Origin: Bacteroidota bacterium
GTDB taxonomy: Bacteria > Bacteroidota > Bacteroidia > CAILMK01
Length of the DNA stretch: 64,000 bases
NCBI GenBank assembly: GCA_013288555.1
Contig: JABDBQ010000001.1
Location: forward strand, 1 to 64,000
Reading direction: 5' to 3'
The notes under the pieces were generated by a model. The model was not told the DNA's origin. It ran no database searches and saw nothing but the letters and a program-made list of their open reading frames with translations. This document shows, one piece after another, positions 9,978 to 20,914 of the stretch. Position numbers and translations under genes: made by a program. The number at the start of each line of letters is the position of its first letter. Position 1 is the stretch's first letter.

Positions 9978-10718
9978 ATGAGAATGAAACAAGCACCAAT
10001 TTTATTAATTTTGGGCGGCATGGGTATTTTTAATGCATCTGCACAGAATGACACCGTAGGAATGCCCCATCCTCGCGGATTTTTTTACTTTGATTTTGGC
10101 TTGACTTTAAATTATATCAATGTAAATGGCCTCAATTCAAGTTTGATACCGGGAGATAAACAAGATCTTTTTGAAACAATATCCGCGAGTGGACACATAG
10201 GCATTGGCCTTAATGGACCACATGTTTTTACGGGGATTGAATATGAAAGGGGAACGGGAGGCTCTTTTTCTGAGCCCTTTCAGAATGCATCATTGCTGAC
10301 TTTTTCACAGTTAAATTATCATTACGGGTACCATTCCGACCAGCATAATCGGGTTTCTTATTCGGCCCAGGTGGGAGTAGGGTTTACTAATTTTAACCTG
10401 AACGAATATTCCAGCTCCAATTCTATCAGCTTCGATTCTTTAACGAAGCAAACAACCGCGGGTAAAGCAGTGAGTTCATCCATCAGCCTTTTCTCTGAAT
10501 TTAATTTTTTCGTAGAGCCAAAAATCGGTGTTGTATTCCGCTCAAAATCGCAAATATTCAAGCATTATGAAGAAAGTGCAGGCATTTATGCAGGCTATCG
10601 TTATTATACAAGCCCTGTGAATTGGTTTACGTCAGGCGGACAATTTGTTACCAATATGCCTCTGAATATCAGGGGAATTCCATCATTTTCCGTTAGTTTG
10701 ATATTTCGAAAGCTGTAA
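9978..10718 (+). CDS. Putative outer-membrane beta-barrel protein (start moved from 9849 to 9978)
   Basis: MRMKQAPILLILGGMGIFNASAQ signal peptide; alternating aromatic/Gly beta pattern; the upstream extension only translates palindromes. Confidence 0.7.
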   Translation: MRMKQAPILLILGGMGIFNASAQNDTVGMPHPRGFFYFDFGLTLNYINVNGLNSSLIPGDKQDLFETISASGHIGIGLNGPHVFTGIEYERGTGGSFSEPFQNASLLTFSQLNYHYGYHSDQHNRVSYSAQVGVGFTNFNLNEYSSSNSISFDSLTKQTTAGKAVSSSISLFSEFNFFVEPKIGVVFRSKSQIFKHYEESAGIYAGYRYYTSPVNWFTSGGQFVTNMPLNIRGIPSFSVSLIFRKL

Positions 10719-10719
10719 T

Positions 10720-10749
10720 AGAAGTTCCATTTTTTAAAATGGATCTTCT
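10720..10749. repeat. Palindromic element family A, copy 3
   Basis: agaagttccatttt-tt-aaaatggatcttct, 13/14 pairs. Confidence 0.8.
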
Positions 10750-10799
10750 AAAATACCTTTCTGTATTCTTCAGCCTTTTTCCGATATTTGCAGCACAAT

Positions 10800-11900
10800 A
10801 TGAAATTTTTTGAAGAACGCCAGGCCATCATTCTCTTAGAAGACGGCAAAGTATTTTACGGCAAAGCTGCCGGGAAAATTGGTACCACCACCGGGGAGAT
10901 CTGTTTCAATACAGGTATGACGGGCTACCAGGAGATATTTACTGATCCTTCCTATTATGGTCAGATATTGATCGCTACAAATGTTCATATTGGCAATTAT
11001 GGTATAAAGAAGTCTGAAAGCCAGAGTAGCGATATCAAAATCGCAGGATTGGTTTGCCGCAATTATAATGTGCCTTACAGCCGTAAAATGGCTGACAGTT
11101 CCATCCAGGACTTTTTTATTGAAGACGACCTGGTTGCCATCTGCAATGTAGATACGCGTGGCCTGGTGAATTATATCCGCCACAAAGGCTCGATGAACGC
11201 CATCATATCATCAGAAGAAAGCGACCTTGAAATCTTGAATGCCATGCTGCATAATACGCCGGGCATGAAAGGGCTTGAATTGTCTTCGCATGTAAGTACA
11301 AAGAACACTTATGAACTCGGTAATCAGGATTCAAAGACAAGAGTTGCCGTACTTGATCTTGGCGTAAAACAAAATATCCTGGATAATTTCATCAAACGCG
11401 ACTGCGCTTTGAAGGTTTTTCCTGCTAAAACGACCCTATCCGAAATAAACGATTGGAACCCTTCTGCTTATTTCATTTCAAATGGCCCAGGTGATCCTGC
11501 GGCAATGCCATATGCAGTAGAAACAGCAAAGGCTATGATTGCAGATAAGCGACAATTATTCGGAATCTGTCTTGGCCACCAGGTATTGGCCCAGGTTTTT
11601 GGTATTGGCACATATAAAATGCATAACGGTCATCGTGGACTCAACCATCCTGTGAAGAATATTATCCGCAACCATTGTGAGATCACATCTCAGAACCACG
11701 GTTTCGGTATTAATTCTGATGATGTACTGAATCATAAAGAAGTAGAAACAACCCATATCAACCTCAATGACAATACCATTGAAGGTATCCGTCACAAGAC
11801 CCTAAAAGCCTTCTCGGTACAATATCACCCCGAAGCATCACCAGGCCCGCACGATGCAGGCTACCTGTTTGATGATTTTATGGGGATGATAAAGGCATAA
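10800..11900 (+). CDS. carA: Carbamoyl-phosphate synthase small subunit
   Basis: AIILLEDGKVFYGKAAGKIGTTTGEICFNTGMTGYQEIFTDPSYYGQ; GICLGHQ glutaminase motif. Confidence 0.97.
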   Translation: MKFFEERQAIILLEDGKVFYGKAAGKIGTTTGEICFNTGMTGYQEIFTDPSYYGQILIATNVHIGNYGIKKSESQSSDIKIAGLVCRNYNVPYSRKMADSSIQDFFIEDDLVAICNVDTRGLVNYIRHKGSMNAIISSEESDLEILNAMLHNTPGMKGLELSSHVSTKNTYELGNQDSKTRVAVLDLGVKQNILDNFIKRDCALKVFPAKTTLSEINDWNPSAYFISNGPGDPAAMPYAVETAKAMIADKRQLFGICLGHQVLAQVFGIGTYKMHNGHRGLNHPVKNIIRNHCEITSQNHGFGINSDDVLNHKEVETTHINLNDNTIEGIRHKTLKAFSVQYHPEASPGPHDAGYLFDDFMGMIKA

Positions 11901-11953
11901 GACAAAATCAAGGTTGCAAATGGCCTTTACCACAAGCAACCCAATATTCTGAT

Positions 11954-12301
11954 TTATTCCATTCCCGGAATTGGCATCGCCTCATGGATTTCTATCGTCG
12001 CATCCTTGCTCCAGCCATTGGTATGCGGGTGACCTTCCATCAGTTTTTTAGCCTGTTCCATGTCTTCTGCTTCAATAACTGAATAACCCGAAACATCTTT
12101 AGTACTTGCTTCGGTACTTCCGCCTGGTTTGATTTGAACACCACCCATTAGCGGTGTGCCCATGTCTTTCAGATGACTGCCCGCCCTTTGAGCCCAGTCT
12201 GTCCATTGTTTCATGCCTTCGGCCTGCTGTTCAGGAGTAGAATTCATGGTTTGTGCCATGGCGCTGGCAGGAACGTGATAAAGAACAACAAATTTTTTCA
12301 T
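11954..12301 (-). CDS. YCII/DGPF-like protein
   Basis: MKKFVVLYHVPASAM...GYSVIEAEDMEQAKKLMEGHPH. Confidence 0.7.
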   Translation of the reverse strand: MKKFVVLYHVPASAMAQTMNSTPEQQAEGMKQWTDWAQRAGSHLKDMGTPLMGGVQIKPGGSTEASTKDVSGYSVIEAEDMEQAKKLMEGHPHTNGWSKDATIEIHEAMPIPGME

Positions 12302-12484
12302 GACTTATTTATTTTTAATGATTTAGAATCCAAAAATACGGATTTTATTCAATGGACATATTATGAAAGGGTGAACAAATCTTTTATTAATTGCAAATCG
12401 CAAGCAATCCTGGATTCTCCATGTTTTTCAATCTTATCCACACCAGGTGCAAACAATTCCTGAACCTTTTTCCATGTTTCTTGC

Positions 12485-13816
<1,332 letters not shown>

Positions 13817-13821
13817 AATCT

Positions 13822-13852
13822 AAAGCTATAAGGTTTTGAAAACCTTAGCTTT
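13822..13852 (+). terminator. Hairpin after eno (putative terminator/palindrome)
   Basis: aaagct(at)aaggtttt-g-aaaaccttagcttt. Confidence 0.7.
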
Positions 13853-13874
13853 GGTTCAATAAATTAAAACTAAC

Positions 13875-14165
13875 ATGAACAGATTTCTTCACATCATCCG
13901 GAACAAATATTTTATTGTATCAGTAATCATGCTGGCATGGATTAGTTTTTTTGATCGGTACAATCTTGTTCGACGCTTTTTCAGAGATGGAAGAGAATAC
14001 AGCACACTCAAAACCGAGAAGATTTATTACCAGCAGAAAATAGCTGAGATCAAAAAAGAAAAAGAAGAACTGTTTGGCAACAATGATAAACTTGAAAAAT
14101 TCGCCCGGGAAAAATATTATATGAAAAAAGACGGCGAAGATATTTTTGTGGTAGAAAAGCCATAA
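13875..14165 (+). CDS. Septum formation initiator family protein (FtsB/DivIC-like)
   Basis: One N-terminal TM then coiled coil ...EKLEKFAREKYYMKKDGEDIFVVE. Confidence 0.9.
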   Translation: MNRFLHIIRNKYFIVSVIMLAWISFFDRYNLVRRFFRDGREYSTLKTEKIYYQQKIAEIKKEKEELFGNNDKLEKFAREKYYMKKDGEDIFVVEKP

Positions 14166-14192
14166 CCGGTATAAATATCAATCAAGGCTCCA

Positions 14193-15047
14193 ATGGTTCA
14201 TTTTCTCAATCTTATTCGTTGGAAAAACCTACTCATTATAGTTCTTACGCAATTGTTTGCCTATGTTTTCCTTGATCAGGAACAATGCATGCAATTGCAG
14301 ATTGAAACTCAATTTATTTTAATTTGCCTTTCCACAGTCTTACTCGCTGCTGGTGGATACATTATTAATGATTATTCTGATGTCAGAATTGATGTTATAA
14401 ACAAGCCGGATAACCTCATCGTCAGTAGATATATATCCAAAAGAGTAGCATTTGCACTACATTTGGTTATCAATTTTGCCGGTGTGTTTATTGCTTTTTT
14501 TGTGAATTATAAATTCGGCATTCTTTCTTTTTTCATTGCTTTTTTGCTCTGGCAATATTCTGTAAGGTTCAAGTATATTTTCTTTTTTGGCAATGTTCTG
14601 GTTTCAGCACTTATGGCACTTTCCATTATGGTTTTGGGTTTTGCTTCTAATTCGATTTTGGTTCTGTGGTTGATTTATTATACAGTGTTTGCTTTCCTCA
14701 CAGGACTCATTCGTGAAATCATAAAAGATATCGAAGACATGGAAGGAGATGCGGTTTTTAACGCTAAAACGCTCCCCAATACGCTGGGAATTCCGAGGAC
14801 AAAAATTGTAATCTACTATCTAATGATCCTTACGCTCTGTATCCTCGTGCTTTCTTGTGCATTCCTGTTTATGAAAGGTTATATCATTCTACCTGTATAC
14901 CTGTTGCTCGCCACAGCCTTGCCATTAGCCATCTTTTTCCAGAAAACAATTTCTGCTGATTCTAAAAAAGACTTCAGTTTTCTAAGCAGAATGATTAAAC
15001 TAATTATGCTGGCAGGGGTTGTTTCCATGGGGTTGAGGTGTATTTAA
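14193..15047 (+). CDS. UbiA-family prenyltransferase (geranylgeranylglycerol-phosphate-type)
   Basis: GGYIINDYSDVRIDVINKPD; IREIIKDIEDMEGD. Confidence 0.9.
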   Translation: MVHFLNLIRWKNLLIIVLTQLFAYVFLDQEQCMQLQIETQFILICLSTVLLAAGGYIINDYSDVRIDVINKPDNLIVSRYISKRVAFALHLVINFAGVFIAFFVNYKFGILSFFIAFLLWQYSVRFKYIFFFGNVLVSALMALSIMVLGFASNSILVLWLIYYTVFAFLTGLIREIIKDIEDMEGDAVFNAKTLPNTLGIPRTKIVIYYLMILTLCILVLSCAFLFMKGYIILPVYLLLATALPLAIFFQKTISADSKKDFSFLSRMIKLIMLAGVVSMGLRCI

Positions 15048-15072
15048 TAATATTATTAAGGGATTACATTCT

Positions 15073-15510
15073 GTGAAATCGGACAATACTGTAGAAAAAT
15101 CAATAATAATAAATGTTCATGTATCAAAAGTCTGGGAAGTATTAACGATACCGGAATTAATGAAAGAATGGTTAACAGATATTGGCATTGAAATCATTTC
15201 GGATTTCAAAGTCGGGAATCCAATCATTTTCACAGGAAAATGGAATGGAGCTAATCGGGAAGACCATGGGATTATCCTGGAATTTGAACCCGAAAAAGTG
15301 TTCAGATATAGTTATTGGTCAAAAATTTCGAGGTTACCTGATGTTCCGGAAAACTATACCTATATGGAATTCAGATTAATTTCAAAAGAAGATCAAACGA
15401 TTCTTAATCTTAAACATAGCAACCTGATCTGGGAGACAGGATGGGAGCATTCGAATTTCTACTGGGGAGTTGCTCTGAATGTTATCAAGAAATTGGCGGA
15501 AACAAATTGA
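15073..15510 (+). CDS. SRPBCC/AHSA1-like protein (GTG start)
   Basis: VSKVWEVLTIPELMKEWLTD...FSYWSK-type; C-term W..G. Confidence 0.8.
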   Translation: MKSDNTVEKSIIINVHVSKVWEVLTIPELMKEWLTDIGIEIISDFKVGNPIIFTGKWNGANREDHGIILEFEPEKVFRYSYWSKISRLPDVPENYTYMEFRLISKEDQTILNLKHSNLIWETGWEHSNFYWGVALNVIKKLAETN

Positions 15511-15614
15511 ATCCAACTTGCCGTATCTGCCCCTTCATAATGCCGTTTTTGCACTTCAATCACCGATCAAAAACAATTTATCTTTGTTGCATCATAAATT
15601 AAAAATATAAAAAA

Positions 15615-16094
15615 ATGCAAAAAATTACCACCTTTTTATGGTTCGACAACAATGCCGAGGAAGCCGTAAATTTTTACACCTCAATTTTCAAAGATTCAAA
15701 AATCACCAACATGTCCCGTTATACCGAAGCAGGCCCCGGACCAGCAGGCTCTGTCATGGTTGCTAATTTTACACTCAATGGCCAGGAGTTTTTGGCACTC
15801 AACGGCGGCCCTGTTTATAAATTTACAGAGGCCATTTCATTTGTTGTAAATTGTGAAGACCAGCAGGAAATTGATCATTATTGGGATAAATTAACAGAAG
15901 GCGGTTCAGAAGTACAATGCGGCTGGCTGAAAGACAAATTCGGTTTGTCGTGGCAAATAGTTCCAACCAGTATTGGCAAGCTAATGTCTGATCCTGATCC
16001 ATCAAAAGGCAAAAGAGTAGCTGAGACATTATATAAAATGAAAAAAATTATCATAGCAGATCTGGAAAAAGCGCGCGATGGTAATGACCATTGA
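15615..16094 (+). CDS. VOC family (PhnB-like) protein
   Basis: TTFLWFDNNAEEAVNFYTSIFKDSKI; CGWLKDKFGLSWQIVP. Confidence 0.92.
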   Translation: MQKITTFLWFDNNAEEAVNFYTSIFKDSKITNMSRYTEAGPGPAGSVMVANFTLNGQEFLALNGGPVYKFTEAISFVVNCEDQQEIDHYWDKLTEGGSEVQCGWLKDKFGLSWQIVPTSIGKLMSDPDPSKGKRVAETLYKMKKIIIADLEKARDGNDH

Positions 16095-16101
16095 CCAATT
16101 A

Positions 16102-16152
16102 CCAATGATCAATTATCAATAATTTGTTCCGATCGACATAATTGATCATTGG
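16102..16152. repeat. Inverted repeat between convergent genes (possible bidirectional terminator)
   Basis: ccaatgatcaatta ... taattgatcattgg, perfect 14-bp arms. Confidence 0.8.
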
Positions 16153-16196
16153 GCATTGTTTTACTAACTCCTAATTCCTGTAGACTAACTCCTGAT

Positions 16197-17471
16197 TCAC
16201 ATATACATAAACATTGCTATGGCAGCAATTGCCATCACGAGGGTAATAAAAATGCCCATGACATTTATTGTAAAAGGGTTCGTGTATACGCCCATAATGC
16301 TTTTTTTATTGCAAATAATAAGTATTAGTGCCATCATTGGAGGTGCCGCTACTCCGTTGATAATAGCCGTATAATAAAGCCATTTAAAAGGCGCTATCGG
16401 GAAAAATTGAATAACGATTCCAGCGAGTGAGATTATGGCGATCACAAGGTAAAAACCTTTTGCCTGGAAATATTTTAAGGAAAGACTGGCTTTCCAGCCA
16501 AAAGTTTCTGAAATGGCATATCCTGCAGAAGCAGCCAATACCGGTACAGCAAGTAATCCGGTACCCATAATCCCAAGCGCAAAAAGGATATAGGCAAAGT
16601 TACCTGCAAAAGGTTTTAAAGCGGTGGCAGCATCTGTTGCTGTTTGAATATTATGCATCCCATGTGCTCCAAGTGTAATAGCTGTTGCATCAATGACAAA
16701 AAAATTAATTACGTTTGAAAAAGTCATCCCCACTAGTGTATCCCATCGCATCATTTTGATATGTTTGCGGTTTGGAGCGGGAAGGTTTGTGTTTGTTGAT
16801 TTCCCCGTCATTGCAGCCTGTTCATCTTCTACTTCTTCATTGGCCTGCCAGAAAAACAGGTATGGTGAGATAGTTGTACCTAAAACAGCCACAATGTTCA
16901 TCATGTAATCCTTATCCAGGATTATGGTTGGTAGCAAGGTGTTTTTAAGGACAGCATTCCAATCCTGTTTCACAACGATAACCGTCGCAATATATCCCAG
17001 CAGGGTGAGGCAAAGAAATTTGAGGTATTTTACATAGTTCCTGTAAGGCACAAATACAATAAGCGCCACAGTTAAAATTGTCATTATTACCAGCCAGAAC
17101 ATGAATGGCAATCCGAATAGCATTTGCGCAGATGAGGCCATGGCTCCCAGGTCGGCCCCTACATTGATGGTATTGGCAATTAATAAAAGTATAACAAATG
17201 GATACAGAATTTTACGTCCAAAATGTTTTTTCATTACGGTTGTGATACCGGTCCCGGTGACAAGGCCAATCCTGCCGCACATCTCCTGTATCACAATCAT
17301 AAAAGGGAGGCTGTAAAGAGAAGTCCATAGCTGCCTCAGGCCAAATAATGAGCCCGTCTGTGAATAAGTGCCGATACCGGATGGGTCATCATCTGAGGCA
17401 CCTGTAATAAAGCCGGGACCAATAAGCCTAAAGACCTTCTTAAAGAAAATTGCAGCTTTGTTTCTTTTCAT
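16197..17471 (-). CDS. Nramp-superfamily metal ion transporter, divergent motifs
   Basis: GPGFITGASDDDPSGIGTYSQTG; 11 predicted TMs; GTTISPYLFFWQ. Confidence 0.88.
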   Translation of the reverse strand: MKRNKAAIFFKKVFRLIGPGFITGASDDDPSGIGTYSQTGSLFGLRQLWTSLYSLPFMIVIQEMCGRIGLVTGTGITTVMKKHFGRKILYPFVILLLIANTINVGADLGAMASSAQMLFGLPFMFWLVIMTILTVALIVFVPYRNYVKYLKFLCLTLLGYIATVIVVKQDWNAVLKNTLLPTIILDKDYMMNIVAVLGTTISPYLFFWQANEEVEDEQAAMTGKSTNTNLPAPNRKHIKMMRWDTLVGMTFSNVINFFVIDATAITLGAHGMHNIQTATDAATALKPFAGNFAYILFALGIMGTGLLAVPVLAASAGYAISETFGWKASLSLKYFQAKGFYLVIAIISLAGIVIQFFPIAPFKWLYYTAIINGVAAPPMMALILIICNKKSIMGVYTNPFTINVMGIFITLVMAIAAIAMFMYM

Positions 17472-17648
17472 ATTTAATGAGGTGCAATACTAATACAAAA
17501 ACGGTCAAGAATTGTTGTCAACCCTTTATTAAAAGCAATTTCGCATCGGTATTGGTTATCGGGAGATTAGAAACATAAATATAATATTGATGATTAAGAA
17601 TTGTCGTAAAATAAACTTAAATTGCATTGACAATTAAAATAATGAGAT

Positions 17649-18068
17649 ATGTCCAAAGCATTAGTAGTAATCCTGCTTTCTTCTGTATTATTTGGTTCCT
17701 GTCACAAAATGGGGCCTTTTGGCTGTGATTCCGGGCCAAAACCTACTGATGTTAAATTTGATATTGGCGTTTACAGGGGACCCGATATGAGACCCGAAGC
17801 AGATTATGTTTCTATTGATGGAGGCACTCAAACTTTAATTCCTTCTCCTGAAACGACATCTTTAAATGTCACCTGTTCTACACCGGGAATTTTACACTAT
17901 TCATTGCCACTTGGGACGCATACTGTAACAATCTATTTTGGATCGAATGGAGCAAACGCTGCGCCTCATACTTTAATTTTGGCAAAAAGCGGGTCAACCG
18001 TGGATGGAACCCAATTGCCTTCACAATCATGCAATAATGGCCTTTCCGCAGTTATAGCCGACATGTAG
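17649..18068 (+). CDS. Hypothetical lipoprotein (possible DUF4397-like)
   Basis: Lipobox LFGSC at N-terminus. Confidence 0.6.
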   Translation: MSKALVVILLSSVLFGSCHKMGPFGCDSGPKPTDVKFDIGVYRGPDMRPEADYVSIDGGTQTLIPSPETTSLNVTCSTPGILHYSLPLGTHTVTIYFGSNGANAAPHTLILAKSGSTVDGTQLPSQSCNNGLSAVIADM

Positions 18069-18109
18069 TTTATTTTGGGCTAACTTTGCATCAATGATTT
18101 ATCTCAAAG

Positions 18110-18592
18110 ATGCAAATACAGAACATTGAAACCCCGACAGATAAGGAAGAGCAATATTTATTGCTAATCAAGCAGATAGAAAGCATAATTGTGGATGAAA
18201 TCCCCGATAGCGGAAACATTGGGAACATTCTGGGATTGATGAAATCAGAGTTGAATTTATTTTGGGTTGGATTATATATCCGAAACGGACAGAAACTCGG
18301 ATTGGGAGCCTTTCAGGGTTTGCCCGCCTGCACCATTATTCAATGGGGAAAAGGTGTTTGTGGTACAGCGGCTTCAAGCGGAGAGACTGTTATTGTGGAC
18401 GATGTTTCACAATTTCCCGGATATATCGCATGCCATGCAGAAACGGCTTCCGAAATTGTCATTCCGGGTTTTATTAACGGACAGGTTTCTTTTGTTCTGG
18501 ATGTAGACAGCGCCTCAACATTTGCATTTGACAACACGGATAAAATGTATCTCGAACAGATTTCCCAAATTCTTTCAAGGTTTATAAAATGA
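18110..18592 (+). CDS. msrC: GAF-domain free methionine-(R)-sulfoxide reductase
   Basis: GKGVCGTAASSGETVIVDDVSQFPGYIACHAETASEIVIP, family motif with conserved Cys. Confidence 0.85.
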   Translation: MQIQNIETPTDKEEQYLLLIKQIESIIVDEIPDSGNIGNILGLMKSELNLFWVGLYIRNGQKLGLGAFQGLPACTIIQWGKGVCGTAASSGETVIVDDVSQFPGYIACHAETASEIVIPGFINGQVSFVLDVDSASTFAFDNTDKMYLEQISQILSRFIK

Positions 18593-19191
18593 AAGCAGAA
18601 GAAAAACGGGTACTTGGGTTGGAATTGCCAACCGACCCAAGATGGGTTGAGCTTGTGGGATCAAATATAGAAGACATATTAACGGACCATGCCTATTGTG
18701 AGCAAAAAGCAGCCTCAACCTGCATATCCATCATTATTAAACATCCTGAATATCCCGAAATTGTAGAAAAACTGAGCCCTATCGTAACTGAAGAATGGGG
18801 GCATTTCCGGATGGTTATTAAAGAACTGAACAAAAGAGGTTTAAAATTGGGCCTGGCCAGGAAAGATGAATACGTGAATGAGTTGATGAAAATTATGAGA
18901 AAAGGCGTAAGTCGTCAGGAAAATCTCCTGGATAAATTACTCATTAACGCCATGATCGAAGCCCGGAGTTGCGAAAGGTTTCGGTTGCTTTCCCAGAATA
19001 TTTCAGATGAAAGCCTGCGACCCTTTTATTATGATCTGATGATTGCTGAAGCAGGACATTATCGTTTGTTTATTGATCTTGCTGAAACAATAGTCGATAA
19101 AGAAATTGCCCAAAAAAGATGGAAAGAGATCATCACCGAAGAGGCAAAAATAGTTTCCGGTCTGAATGTTAAGGGCGACAGGATTCATTGA
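18589..19191 (+). CDS. miaE: tRNA-(ms2io6A)-hydroxylase (MiaE-like)
   Basis: LDKLLINAMIEARSCERFRLLS; ferritin-like diiron E/H motifs; ATGA overlap with upstream gene. Confidence 0.9.
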   Translation: MKAEEKRVLGLELPTDPRWVELVGSNIEDILTDHAYCEQKAASTCISIIIKHPEYPEIVEKLSPIVTEEWGHFRMVIKELNKRGLKLGLARKDEYVNELMKIMRKGVSRQENLLDKLLINAMIEARSCERFRLLSQNISDESLRPFYYDLMIAEAGHYRLFIDLAETIVDKEIAQKRWKEIITEEAKIVSGLNVKGDRIH

Positions 19192-19246
19192 AAAATTTGC
19201 TTTATATAGTTGTTAATAATTAACTTGGCAGCATAATAGTACAATC

Positions 19247-20125
19247 TTGAAAAATTACCTGGCATTTGGCGCATTTATTCTTTTTTTTGTTCCAGGCAGG
19301 ATTTTATGTCAAAATATAAATATCCCTAACAGTAGTTTTGAAACCTGGGACAATCTGCAGGGTTTGATTGATGTGCCTGACAGCTGGCCCAGTTCCGATC
19401 TTGTCTGGTTTTCTAAAGGATATTCTACCCGAAATGTGTATAGCGATTCTCATTGTCATTCAGGTAAATGCGCGGCCCATATTGGTCCTGATACCGCTGA
19501 AAAAAAAATATGGCCCGGTTTTATTGCCGCTAAATTTGCAGCTCACGTAAGAGTGAAATATTTTAGTCTTTATTATGTCGATAGTATGAATACTGCCGAA
19601 AGCGGAGTAGTCCAAATCAGTCTTTTTAAGGGCAAAACTGTTGCCGGAGATTCCATTGGTGGTGCCGTTTGGAATTTCCCTGATTCGATTATTCCTGGTT
19701 TCACTTATGAGGAAATCCCTTTAACATATTCCGGAACGGATACAACACTCATTCCCGATAGCATATCCGTTAGCATTGAAATATTTTCTTCTGCAACGGC
19801 GCTTCCCTCCGGACATGTAGCTGTGGATGATGTGGGCTTATCGGTTCATAAAAAAGCAGCTGTTTCGACTCCTGTTTCTCCTATCGATTTCAATGTGTTC
19901 CCGAATCCTTCAAGTGGAATTGTCAGGGTAGTAAGTTCAGGATATATCACGGATAAATCACAAATGATTGTAAGTGATGTAAACGGTAAAATAATATATA
20001 ACAGGTGTTTATATAATCAATTACCCCCGGTTTTTGATTTTTCAGATTATCCTTCAGGTATTTATTTATTAAACCTAATATCAGGAGATAATAAAGCTGT
20101 AAACAGGATTATTATCAGTCATTAG
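19247..20125 (+). CDS. Secreted protein with T9SS sorting domain (TTG start)
   Basis: Signal peptide; PNSSFETWDN...; C-term FNVFPNPSSGIVRVVSSG...GIYLLNLISGDNKAVNRIIISH. Confidence 0.8.
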   Translation: MKNYLAFGAFILFFVPGRILCQNINIPNSSFETWDNLQGLIDVPDSWPSSDLVWFSKGYSTRNVYSDSHCHSGKCAAHIGPDTAEKKIWPGFIAAKFAAHVRVKYFSLYYVDSMNTAESGVVQISLFKGKTVAGDSIGGAVWNFPDSIIPGFTYEEIPLTYSGTDTTLIPDSISVSIEIFSSATALPSGHVAVDDVGLSVHKKAAVSTPVSPIDFNVFPNPSSGIVRVVSSGYITDKSQMIVSDVNGKIIYNRCLYNQLPPVFDFSDYPSGIYLLNLISGDNKAVNRIIISH

Positions 20126-20906
20126 TGCCCGGATCTTTGTATTTCCGGATGATGAAATCTGTAAACATTCTGTAGGTTTTTTCTGCTTCTGGAAAAGACT
20201 TCAAAAGCTCTATATGTGCTTCAATGGTTTTCATATCCCGACGCTTGGCTGGACCTGTTTGGGATTGGTCCGGACCAAGTTCAAATGCTTTTGAAACTGT
20301 TTCATTTACCAATGGCTGAAGAATATTGAAGGGGATATCTTCCCCCAATATTCCTTTCGATTGTCCAAGGATATGATTGATAAAATTACTTGCAAATACA
20401 GCTGCCAGATGCAGTTTTTTACGGTTTTCAGAATTTATTTCAAAAACAGAATCCGTAATGCTACCGGCCAGGCTTTTCAACGATTCGAGACTGCTTGCGT
20501 CTGATGATTCGAGAATAACAGGAATATTTTTCCAGTCCAGTTGACGGTTCTTTGTAAAGGTTTGCAAAGGATAAAATACACCTGTTTTATCAGATATATT
20601 TTGGATGGCATTTAGCCCGGCACTTCCTGATGTGTGAACGACAATTTTGCCTGGCAGTCTCAATCCGGTATTCAGTTCTGATATCGCATCGTCTTTAATA
20701 GCAATGATATATAGGTCTGCATCTTCCCTGATGTCCAATAATATATTTGTGGCATCACAGCCTGAAGCACTTGCCAGTAATTCTGCATTTTTCAGATTGG
20801 GTGAATAGACCTGAACAATTTTCAGTCCCTTTTGAATGAAAATAACTGCAAGTTCGGTTGCCACATTTCCGCTGCCGATCAGTACTATTTTTTCTATGCT
20901 TTGCAT
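20115..20906 (-). CDS. Rossmann-like/DUF2520 domain protein (start trimmed to MQSIEKIVLIGSGNVAT)
   Basis: IVLIGSGNVATELAVIF; C-term GPAKRRDMKTIEAHIELL; listed ORF start overlaps ccmF. Confidence 0.88.
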   Translation of the reverse strand: MQSIEKIVLIGSGNVATELAVIFIQKGLKIVQVYSPNLKNAELLASASGCDATNILLDIREDADLYIIAIKDDAISELNTGLRLPGKIVVHTSGSAGLNAIQNISDKTGVFYPLQTFTKNRQLDWKNIPVILESSDASSLESLKSLAGSITDSVFEINSENRKKLHLAAVFASNFINHILGQSKGILGEDIPFNILQPLVNETVSKAFELGPDQSQTGPAKRRDMKTIEAHIELLKSFPEAEKTYRMFTDFIIRKYKDPGTND

Positions 20907-20914
20907 AGCATGAA

